Of a DNA stretch of 7,346 nt, positions 1-6,248 are shown in pieces. Location of the stretch: positions 1 through 7,346 of the forward strand of contig PBPU01000102.1 of assembly GCA_002724825.1 (NCBI GenBank), read 5' to 3'. Each line of letters opens with the position of its first letter. Positions within the stretch are counted from its first letter, which is position 1. Origin of the DNA: Acidimicrobiaceae bacterium. GTDB lineage: Bacteria; Actinomycetota; Acidimicrobiia; Acidimicrobiales; UBA8592. The position numbers were made by a program, and so were the translations under genes. The notes under the pieces are model-generated. The model was given only the letters and a program-made list of their open reading frames with translations, was not told the origin of the DNA and made no database searches.

Positions 1-947
1 GGTCGGCGACCTGATGTCACTGCCCATTGAGACTCATCCCCTGCCCACATTGCCTTCCAAGATTCTCCCAATCCACTGGAGATGACGCAAGGATCGACTA
101 TTGCGAGACCGTCTCCAATATTGACGCTGGATGGTTGTGCGATTGAGATGTCCGGTGTACCTTCAATACGCAGAATCTCACCGGACTTTGTCAATCGAAT
201 CAATCGACTGGGGCTCGGCCCAGCTGCGGCACCGAGCCAAAGTGACAGTCGATCGATACGACCGCGTCCTTGTGTCAACCATTGCCATGTCATCGCTACA
301 TCGCCCCATATCGATGTAACGATACTTTCGATTTCTTGTCGCTGCGTGTCCAACAAACGAGGGGATACATCAAGAATGACTGCGGGGTTTGTTCCCAAAT
401 ATGGTGCCCATGACTTGAGTAACTCATCAAGACGTGGTTGCATTTCCTCCAACGTATGTTGCTGGGCATCATTAGGACGTGCAGGGTCAACGTGCAACAA
501 AGCCACGCTTGGGTATTGCTCAATGTGTTGATGATAGGTTTGCAATATCGATTGAGCCGCTGTACCGTCGCCCCATAGAATGCGACTCGATGCCGACCAA
601 TCTTCATCACTGGTTTGTCCGCAGCGCTCCAAGTTTACAGCGGCAAGTGGAGCGACCGCACCGGATAACTCCACACCCAATCCAGGGCGATTCAATGTGG
701 TGCACAACGCCGCAAGTTGAGTTCCACTACCACAAGCCGGGTCGAGAATGATTCCAGGGGGCAAATCGGATGAGTGGAGTAAACTGGCTTTGGCAATGGC
801 AACCGACCAGGGAGTGGCCAATCTTCGCATCTCTTCTGTGGCGTGTAAAGCTGGAGATGTGCCTTCCGTTCTTGCCGGGGCAGACGATTCGGCGTAGGCA
901 CGGGCATTGTCATCGGCCAACATGACCACAGGTTGGATCGCAGTCAC
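1..947 (-). CDS. Class I SAM-dependent methyltransferase with THUMP-like C-terminal domain (3' end cut by window edge)
   Basis: This reading frame stays open from 947 to the window edge, giving 315 codons without a stop. Seen: motif I DPACGSGT at residues 69-76 (SAM binding), the acidic end of strand 2 in GVEL (E93), a GDGT turn at 126-129, and DPARP at 154-158 where many relatives have DPARR. Further on, WLTQGRGRIDRLSLWLG and a later IVDPCVISSGL stretch match the pattern I recall for the THUMP-like half of PG_1098-type and actinobacterial methyltransferases. Known family: Rossmann-fold methyltransferases whose substrate is mostly unproven; THUMP-like domains suggest an RNA target. There is no NPPY/DPPY motif, so typical base N-methylation is not implied. 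The GTG at 947 was chosen because GGGAGTGAT lies 4 nt upstream; GTG 956 and ATG 923 are alternatives. It follows the FKBP gene by 18 nt, so it is probably in the same operon. The family is fairly certain, the substrate unknown. Confidence 0.8.
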   Translation of the reverse strand, partial: MTAIQPVVMLADDNARAYAESSAPARTEGTSPALHATEEMRRLATPWSVAIAKASLLHSSDLPPGIILDPACGSGTQLAALCTTLNRPGLGVELSGAVAPLAAVNLERCGQTSDEDWSASSRILWGDGTAAQSILQTYHQHIEQYPSVALLHVDPARPNDAQQHTLEEMQPRLDELLKSWAPYLGTNPAVILDVSPRLLDTQRQEIESIVTSIWGDVAMTWQWLTQGRGRIDRLSLWLGAAAGPSPSRLIRLTKSGEILRIEGTPDISIAQPSSVNIGDGLAIVDPCVISSGLGESWKAMWAGDESQWAVTSGRR

Positions 948-951
948 TGTA

Positions 952-960
952 ATCACTCCC
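952..960 (-). promoter_or_regulatory. Ribosome binding site of the methyltransferase gene
   Basis: On the minus strand GGGAGTGAT resembles the Shine-Dalgarno consensus GGAGGTGAT and ends 4 nt before GTG 947. It lies between the stop of the FKBP gene and that GTG, and it decides the start over ATG 923, which has no such motif at a usable distance. Confidence 0.55.
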
Positions 961-965
961 CAACC

Positions 966-1898
966 TTACACTGGGGCCAACCGAGTCAGTGTCAATTCAA
1001 AATGCAGCCACGAATGTTCGAGTTCATGACCATCTTGGCCTCCGTATGCCAAGTCCGGTGGGAGAATGATATTGTGTGTTGTTCCTGATTCAAATTGAGG
1101 ATCAAAATCATCCACATCCAACCCCACAAGACCCCAACCAAAACCTTCGATATAACAGACCCATGGAATGGGAGAATCACATCGTGGATCTTCGCCTGCA
1201 TAAGCACCCAAATCACCTTCATCCAATTGCTCACCGGTATCCACGTCCCAGACCACGTAGTGTACTTCGAGATGTTCGCTACGTGCATGACGATCTCGTT
1301 CAATCGTGTGCTGCTCAAGCTCAACGTCCAATCCAACACTGGCCGTTGGAAGTGCTGCATGGGAGACTTCGACCGTGAATGACAACGCATCTATTTCAGA
1401 CTCCAAGCGCAAAGGAATCACAATTGCATCCCCAGCCTCAATCTCAATCAATTGGGATTGACCGTCACCGTCGATAGAGATGTAATCTGAATCAATTTCA
1501 ATCGATAGCGGTAGCGGATTTTCTTCATCGACATTGTGGATCGCTAAATGTGCATAATCTCCGGCTCCTTGATGCAACCAACTGCATTGGAGTTCGCCGG
1601 GGAACCAGAACAAATCATCCTGACTGGCGAGATTCGATGGCCAGTTCCAATCACCATTTCGAGAATCGCAAGAATCTTCACCGCCACCAAACAGAAGCGT
1701 GGCTTCCCATGTCCATCGCCCATCCACTTGGATTTCTTTTTCGTCAATCGCTGCGAAAGCATCCTCAAATTGGGAAAGGAAGGTGTTGGCGGCCAAGGCA
1801 ATCCATATTCCGGCAAAAAGCAGCATCAACATCGTCGCGAAACTGGCGATGATTGAGAGTCTGGGGACCGTCATTTCATTCAAGCCGAGAGGAATCAC
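966..1898 (-). CDS. Membrane-anchored exported FKBP-type peptidyl-prolyl cis-trans isomerase-like protein
   Basis: About 310 residues from GTG 1898. Seen: one hydrophobic segment at residues 14-37 (LSIIASFATMLMLLFAGIWI and on), read as a signal anchor. An acidic, beta-rich region follows (about 60-195) with an Ig-like look (NPLPLSIEID, IEAGDAIVIPLRLE). The C-terminal FKBP-like domain is at about 209-307: HYVVWD with Y214, LDEG with D226, YIEGFGWGLVGLDV, IILPPDLAYG with Y285, and HFELTLTRL with F300. These match the FKBP12 core (Y26, D37, I56, Y82, F99). The pocket-floor Trp of FKBP12 is Phe here, F36 is Leu, and the loop after AYG is short, so activity may be weak. Four cysteines (77, 105, 240, 248) could form two disulfides outside the membrane. 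Known: FKBPs speed prolyl isomerisation and act as chaperones. Inferred: a folding helper on the outer face of the membrane. TTG 1952 and ATG 1874 are other possible starts. It lies downstream of the giant membrane-protein gene on the same strand. Confidence 0.78.
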   Translation of the reverse strand: MIPLGLNEMTVPRLSIIASFATMLMLLFAGIWIALAANTFLSQFEDAFAAIDEKEIQVDGRWTWEATLLFGGGEDSCDSRNGDWNWPSNLASQDDLFWFPGELQCSWLHQGAGDYAHLAIHNVDEENPLPLSIEIDSDYISIDGDGQSQLIEIEAGDAIVIPLRLESEIDALSFTVEVSHAALPTASVGLDVELEQHTIERDRHARSEHLEVHYVVWDVDTGEQLDEGDLGAYAGEDPRCDSPIPWVCYIEGFGWGLVGLDVDDFDPQFESGTTHNIILPPDLAYGGQDGHELEHSWLHFELTLTRLAPV

Positions 1899-1904
1899 TG
1901 GATG

Positions 1905-1910
1905 CTCCTC
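1905..1910 (-). promoter_or_regulatory. Ribosome binding site supporting the GTG 1898 start of the FKBP gene
   Basis: Minus-strand GAGGAG lies 6 nt before GTG 1898, an ideal Shine-Dalgarno arrangement. Neither the upstream TTG 1952 nor the downstream ATG 1874 has a comparable motif at the right distance. This start puts the hydrophobic anchor 13 residues from the N-terminus, as expected for an exported protein. Confidence 0.45.
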
Positions 1911-1984
1911 TGCCGCGGGTCGATCTGAAATCCAAGAGCCGCTCACACCCAATGCAAAGGATGCGACCTGTTTGAACGTTCTCC

Positions 1985-2003
1985 CGTCCCTCTATGAGGG
2001 ACG
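1985..2003 (-). repeat. Perfect 8-bp inverted repeat (stem-loop) after the giant membrane-protein gene
   Basis: CGTCCCTC (1985-1992) and GAGGGACG (1996-2003) are exact reverse complements around a 3-nt loop, 4 nt beyond the stop of the membrane-protein gene. RNA from either strand could fold it. On the minus strand no T-run follows, so it is not a classical intrinsic terminator. It could be a 3'-end stabiliser, a processing site, or an element that lowers read-through into the FKBP gene. Confidence 0.5.
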
Positions 2004-2007
2004 AAAA

Positions 2008-5000
2008 TCAATCTTGAGCCAGTTGCAAGTCGTATCGAGTGCCCAACCATGCGACAATCCCCAACTCGATGGCGAGAGCACCAAGCATCAACAACAGCAT
2101 CATCGGGTCGAGCAGTCCTTCTTGCAGAATTAGCAAGGCAATGCAGAATGCAAGCACCAAGTCCAATGCACCAAAGACTCGCATTCCGCGGCGGAGTTGA
2201 AGAATACCTCCGACCCAGGTCGTGAGCGACAACGCTAGGGTGCAGACCACCAACCACGGAGACCAGCCCGCGACAGCAAAGACACCGATTGGAAGCAGAA
2301 TGTGAGCGTTCCAAAGCCAGGCTGAAGTCCATTTGGGATGACCGGCAAAGATAGTGTAAGCTTGACTTAAGAGCATCAACAAACCGACGACCAGAATTGT
2401 ACCTGCAAACAACTCGGAAAACATCGGAATCAAATCCCATGAATTCATGGCCAAAATACCACCCAATACAGCGTAAATTGAGAGGGCGACAGCTGCCGGT
2501 TGCTTCCAATTGAATGAGCGTTTCATACACAACAATCCCGCGAGAATTCCGGCAGGTCCTGCTGAGACCAGGACCACCATGAGGGCAAATCCAGCCCGAC
2601 CGGCTGCACCTCGATGATCTGGCATTCCATGGGTTCGGCGGAAGCCCTCGATCCATTCCCAAACCAAAACAAGAATCAGAAGGGAAAATTCGTGGAACAA
2701 CCAAGGCAATTGCCACCCAATCATTTCTGAAGTCGGACAGGTGTCTGTACAACCACTGGTCAATGGATTGACTGTGAATACAAATGGAACGGATTCAACA
2801 AACATTGAACCAACCACTCGAGAAATGACCAGCATTGTCACAACGCTTTCCACGGCACTGGGAATACGCCATGGCAAATCTTCGCGACCGAAAAGTGAAA
2901 TCACCGATAAACCAAGCAAACCAAAGGTCAGTACAAACAGGTCCAATTGCTCATATTTTGATCCGTTGAAATGGCCCACAAGATAGATCAGAGTTAGGGA
3001 GCCCATGGTCACGAAAAATGGCATTTCGATTCCATTGATATCAGGCAACCGCAGATTGTGTACCTTGGCTCGTTGTCTTGAAACCCAAGTTAGCGACAGC
3101 GCGAACAAACTAACCATTAGCATCAATCCTGGATTGGTATCACTTTGCATCCATGCCACAAAACAGGCTGCTAAGGTGGTGACTGCAATGAAAGATAACA
3201 CGATGACGGGGCGATGTTGGATGTCACCTACCAACAAATCCAATTCCTCAGAATTGTATTGCGCTCCCGACTTTCTTCGGCGCTTTCGTTGCTTTTCAAT
3301 CAGAGTATAGAGCTCTGCGTCGTCCATTTTCATGCCGCCACGCGAAATGGCTTGAGACATCGATTTGGCCAGTCTACCGGTCTGATCGCCGGTTGCGGTT
3401 CGAGCCAAATCTTCGTCTGCAAAGTGATACATCTTACCCCCTTGTTGAACATCAAGCGCAACCGGAGTGGAATCTTGAGGCACGGTCATTTCGGATCCGG
3501 TAGATGGCTGTGAGGCATCTGCCAGCAACTTGGGGCTCGGAGAAACAGCAGCCGATAGATTTCCTGTCTCCAAAGCTTGGGCGAGGGCTAATCTTCGATT
3601 GATTTCGGACAATCTCGCCTCACGCTTACCCACCTGTTTCAATTCCATTCGAAGTTCACCCGTTGCAGCAAGATAAATCGCCGAAGCCACAAACATGAGG
3701 ATGGCGACCAGCAATTCTGCAACATGCATTTCTTCACCATATGTCGCCCAAATTTGTACAGCCAGCAAACAAACCACTGCTACGGCCGGTGGTAGCAATT
3801 TTTCCAAATTTCTTGCGCGTGGGAGATAAATCGACAGAAGGCCGGCACTTGCCAATAGAATCACAATTCCAGTTTGCATTCTGTCAATCGGTACGGGATC
3901 CAGTAGCAATTGTTGATTCGCACGATCCAGTTCGAAGAGAATGATTTGCAAAGTCAACAAACCCATGGCCAAACTCATCAATTGAGAATTGGGTCCATCT
4001 TCACCTCTCGAAAGCAGTACCGCGATTGAAGCCACACTCAAGATTAGAATCCAAAACACGTCAGCGCCGACATTCCATTGGAAAACGGCTAGGGTAATGG
4101 CCAAACTGATGAGAATGAAGCGTGGGTTTCCTTGGTGTCTACCTTGGACTTCAGCGATAATGTGAACTGCGGTTAGCGAAGCGATTCCTAGAATCACAAA
4201 CCACCCAATCTCATCACGTGCATCGACAAACATCAGCCAAACGGCCAAGCCTGATATGAGACCTAAATTCCACAATCGCATCATTCCCGAATCTCGAAGG
4301 CGTGAGCTGAGTTCAGTGGCACCCAACAACTTGCCTGCGAGGTTTACGCCTGTATCCCCCAATCTGAGATTAATGGGGTACTGAATCAGGGCAGCAAGTG
4401 TCAGATAGATGGCGATATACTGTGGGTCGAGAACAATCAATACATCCCAAGTATCGATGTTGGGTCTTGCGGCTGAAAAGGTTTCAATCGAAGATGACCA
4501 AAGGGAGTGGGCGAACATCCAGATCCAAGGGGCCAAAACCGTCGCTCCAGCAATACTAGGAGATGTACGTTTCAACGCCAAAACTCCCGTAGCAATGTGA
4601 ACCAAAGCGAGCGCTATCAACAAGAAGCGCCCTTCATCTCCACCATCAGCCATCGATTCAGCCGGAATCAAGATTGTGAGTAACAATATCAGAACCAGAC
4701 TGCCCATCCATAGTACGCGGTCTGTGACATTGGTCTGATGGCGGATCAAGATTGAGAAGGTCACCATCGATGCGAGAACTGCGAATGATTCGTATCCCGA
4801 GATGAAGGACAGTGTCAAGAGTTCAGTTTCCAAGACAATTAGAGCCAGCAATAGAATTGGCAATGCCGCGAGAAGCGGCTTTAGAACCTCCATCGGTTCA
4901 ACTCCACGGACCACCAAATACGAGCCCCCATAAACAGCCAAAAGCGAGACGAGAACGGCCAATGCGTAACCGGTTTCATCGCGACCACTGGCGAGAAGCA

Positions 5001-6093
5001 AAAATGCACCAATCATCTCCAAACCTACGGATACACCCCACAACCCAGGAGTTCCCAAACCAGTCACAGCGATGCCCTTACTGAACCAGTTCTCACGCTT
5101 TGAGAAACGTGCCGCCATCGACCCGTTGATACAGGTCACTGCCAAAGCGAGTAGGAACAAAGGCATGGGGTCTGCCAATGGAAGAATTTTGAGAGCACCG
5201 ATTTCGAGAGGATTTGATTGAATGGCATGCAACCCAATCCACAGATGACTAGCAGCAATTCCCAGAGAGGCTAGATTGCCACTTTGTCGGTGATATGCGA
5301 GCCCATGGAGAAGGATCGTCGCGAGTAGAATCATCACAACGATACCCATCTCTCCTCCGACAGAACCTGCTGCGGATGCAAGTGCCAAGGAAACCAGTGT
5401 AGCTTGTGCCATAATTGCATCATGTTTATGGCGATATCCGACAAGAATATTGAGGCCAATTAATGCGATTAAAGTCATCCCAAGTTGTGGAGTATCAATC
5501 CACCCCCAGTGATGTGCATCTAGAGCCAAACCGTACAGGAGTTTCATCGAAATGATGACCCATGTTACGCCGAGAATATGCATTCCTTTGTCGGGAACCC
5601 ATCGTTCCCCTAAGGCAAAACCCATCACGGCCAATGAAAGTAGACCTGCGGTTGCAAGGTAGGGTTCGAGAGCGGTTGCAACTACCCAGCCGATTAAGCT
5701 GTAGACGAAGACCATGGTCACCATCAATGCCCAGTGCAAACGTCGTTCGCCTTGCACAGCCGCCTCGGTGATTGTATCGAGTTCTGGTGTCTCATAGACG
5801 GTTCCATCGGACAGAATATCTCCAGGTTTGGGTCCAGAATCCCGCTCAAATGGATCAAAGATTTCACCGATTGCTGCATCTTCATCCTCACTCTGCTTCG
5901 ATACTTGAGAATCGATTCCAGCGGTAGCATCCGTGGGTGAACCTCCGGGGAGTGCGGGCCGCTTCGCTTCGGCAAATGCGTCTGGGGAAATGAACGCATC
6001 AAGGTCGACGCCACCGCCCAATTGGAACGAGCGAGAATCAATCACCCTGTCCTTGGAGGAGGGTTTCTCGACTCCGTCTTTGTCCTCCGCCAT
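2008..6093 (-). CDS. Giant polytopic integral membrane protein of unknown function (1361 aa, about 35-37 membrane segments)
   Basis: I do not recognise this protein. Seen: residues 1-121 are soluble, acidic and rich in Gly, Pro, Ser and Asp. Residues 122 to about 808 contain roughly 24 hydrophobic segments (for example ALMVTMVFVYSLIGWVVATA and VLWMGSLVLILLLTILI). A charged soluble linker of about 150 residues (810-960) starts with a possible short coiled coil (REARLSEINRRLALAQALE) and contains the basic cluster EKQRKRRRKSG. About 12 further hydrophobic segments fill 962-1350. A Cys pair C1115 and C1119 (GCTDTC) lies in a predicted loop. I see no P-loop, histidine kinase, glycosyltransferase or transporter signature. 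Few charges fall inside the membrane segments, which argues against an ion-coupled transporter but does not exclude one. ATG 6093 was chosen over TTG 6180 because a TATA-like box lies 26 nt upstream and the extra 29 residues cross a repeat-rich promoter region. It is probably the first gene of the minus-strand operon. Very large membrane proteins of unknown function with this look (DUF2339-like, for instance) exist, but I cannot assign it to one. Confidence 0.85.
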   Translation of the reverse strand: MAEDKDGVEKPSSKDRVIDSRSFQLGGGVDLDAFISPDAFAEAKRPALPGGSPTDATAGIDSQVSKQSEDEDAAIGEIFDPFERDSGPKPGDILSDGTVYETPELDTITEAAVQGERRLHWALMVTMVFVYSLIGWVVATALEPYLATAGLLSLAVMGFALGERWVPDKGMHILGVTWVIISMKLLYGLALDAHHWGWIDTPQLGMTLIALIGLNILVGYRHKHDAIMAQATLVSLALASAAGSVGGEMGIVVMILLATILLHGLAYHRQSGNLASLGIAASHLWIGLHAIQSNPLEIGALKILPLADPMPLFLLALAVTCINGSMAARFSKRENWFSKGIAVTGLGTPGLWGVSVGLEMIGAFLLLASGRDETGYALAVLVSLLAVYGGSYLVVRGVEPMEVLKPLLAALPILLLALIVLETELLTLSFISGYESFAVLASMVTFSILIRHQTNVTDRVLWMGSLVLILLLTILIPAESMADGGDEGRFLLIALALVHIATGVLALKRTSPSIAGATVLAPWIWMFAHSLWSSSIETFSAARPNIDTWDVLIVLDPQYIAIYLTLAALIQYPINLRLGDTGVNLAGKLLGATELSSRLRDSGMMRLWNLGLISGLAVWLMFVDARDEIGWFVILGIASLTAVHIIAEVQGRHQGNPRFILISLAITLAVFQWNVGADVFWILILSVASIAVLLSRGEDGPNSQLMSLAMGLLTLQIILFELDRANQQLLLDPVPIDRMQTGIVILLASAGLLSIYLPRARNLEKLLPPAVAVVCLLAVQIWATYGEEMHVAELLVAILMFVASAIYLAATGELRMELKQVGKREARLSEINRRLALAQALETGNLSAAVSPSPKLLADASQPSTGSEMTVPQDSTPVALDVQQGGKMYHFADEDLARTATGDQTGRLAKSMSQAISRGGMKMDDAELYTLIEKQRKRRRKSGAQYNSEELDLLVGDIQHRPVIVLSFIAVTTLAACFVAWMQSDTNPGLMLMVSLFALSLTWVSRQRAKVHNLRLPDINGIEMPFFVTMGSLTLIYLVGHFNGSKYEQLDLFVLTFGLLGLSVISLFGREDLPWRIPSAVESVVTMLVISRVVGSMFVESVPFVFTVNPLTSGCTDTCPTSEMIGWQLPWLFHEFSLLILVLVWEWIEGFRRTHGMPDHRGAAGRAGFALMVVLVSAGPAGILAGLLCMKRSFNWKQPAAVALSIYAVLGGILAMNSWDLIPMFSELFAGTILVVGLLMLLSQAYTIFAGHPKWTSAWLWNAHILLPIGVFAVAGWSPWLVVCTLALSLTTWVGGILQLRRGMRVFGALDLVLAFCIALLILQEGLLDPMMLLLMLGALAIELGIVAWLGTRYDLQLAQD

Positions 6094-6116
6094 GCATCTA
6101 TGCAGACGGTGCGTCG

Positions 6117-6122
6117 AATAAG
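6117..6122 (-). promoter_or_regulatory. TATA-like box for the giant membrane-protein gene
   Basis: Minus-strand CTTATT is centred about 26 nt upstream of ATG 6093, the spacing between an archaeal TATA box and a transcription start. No Shine-Dalgarno motif precedes this ATG, so a leaderless transcript starting at or next to the ATG would fit. The hexamer is short and the call depends on the source being an archaeon. Confidence 0.35.
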
Positions 6123-6150
6123 ACTCGCCCCCAATTTGACAGTGTAGGTG

Positions 6151-6167
6151 AGGGTCTGTAAGACCCT
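6151..6167. repeat. Perfect 7-bp inverted repeat with 3-nt spacer in the divergent promoter region
   Basis: AGGGTCT (6151-6157), spacer GTA, and AGACCCT (6161-6167) are exact reverse complements. It lies between the two divergent genes, upstream of both predicted TATA-like boxes, where a dimeric regulator of either gene could bind. A second inverted repeat (6163-6174) overlaps its right arm. No regulator gene is present in the window to pair it with. Confidence 0.45.
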
Positions 6168-6174
6168 TATGGGT
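6163..6174. repeat. Second inverted repeat ACCC-N4-GGGT overlapping the first
   Basis: ACCC (6163-6166), TTAT, GGGT (6171-6174). It shares its left arm with the right arm of the 7-bp repeat, giving three alternating GGGT/ACCC/GGGT blocks within 24 bp. The two structures cannot form at once in RNA. In DNA they could be adjacent half-sites. The arms are only 4 bp, so this repeat alone would be weak evidence. Confidence 0.3.
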
Positions 6175-6206
6175 GGTCAAACAACAGGTTCAACCTTCCG
6201 AAATGC

Positions 6207-6214
6207 ACTATAAT
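6207..6214 (+). promoter_or_regulatory. TATA-like box upstream of pckA
   Basis: ACTATAAT is centred about 25 nt before ATG 6236, close to the archaeal TATA-to-start spacing. It lies inside the N-terminal extension that would be translated from ATG 6203, which argues for the downstream start. In a bacterium the same TATAAT (6209-6214) could be a -10 hexamer, but no good -35 stands at the right distance. Confidence 0.4.
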
Positions 6215-6226
6215 GGTCAGTGGGGC

Positions 6227-6230
6227 GGAG
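6227..6230 (+). promoter_or_regulatory. Ribosome binding site supporting the ATG 6236 start of pckA
   Basis: GGAG, within GGGGCGGAG, ends 5 nt before ATG 6236. The in-frame ATG 6203 has no purine-rich motif upstream. With this start the substrate-binding Arg is residue 65, as in E. coli PckA. If the TATA-like box at 6207 sets a leaderless start, this site would not be in the message, so the two signals are partly in conflict. Confidence 0.4.
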
Positions 6231-6248
6231 CCGGTATGGCCTTACCGG
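6231..6248 (+). repeat. 6-bp inverted repeat spanning the pckA start codon
   Basis: CCGGTA (6231-6236) and TACCGG (6243-6248) are exact reverse complements with a 6-nt spacer, and the left arm ends on the A of ATG 6236. In RNA this would be a small hairpin partly hiding the start codon; in DNA it could be a protein site. The arms are short and it may be chance. Confidence 0.25.

Noticed and set aside
82..531. 149-residue open frame on the plus strand
   Set aside because: It is antisense to the methyltransferase, whose motifs are clear on the other strand. The plus-strand product has no recognisable domain.
692..913. 73-residue minus-strand open frame near the methyltransferase start
   Set aside because: It is an alternative frame of the methyltransferase gene with no domain and no ribosome binding site; the DPACGSG frame explains the region.
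1974..1981. 8-bp palindrome GAACGTTC between the giant gene and the FKBP gene
   Set aside because: A palindrome this short is expected by chance several times in a window of this size and has no supporting context.
1943..2752. 269-residue minus-strand open frame overlapping the giant gene
   Set aside because: It is a frame-shifted shadow of the 3' part of the membrane-protein gene. It is rich in Arg, Cys and Ser with no membrane or domain pattern.
2008..6093. Two separate genes or a frameshifted fusion in place of one giant protein
   Set aside because: The frame is open without interruption for 1361 codons. The linker has no stop and I noticed no start with a ribosome binding site before the second membrane block.
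6094..6180. N-terminal extension of the giant protein to TTG 6180
   Set aside because: The extra residues cross the inverted repeats of the promoter region and have a composition unlike the acidic tail. ATG 6093 has a TATA-like box at the right distance.
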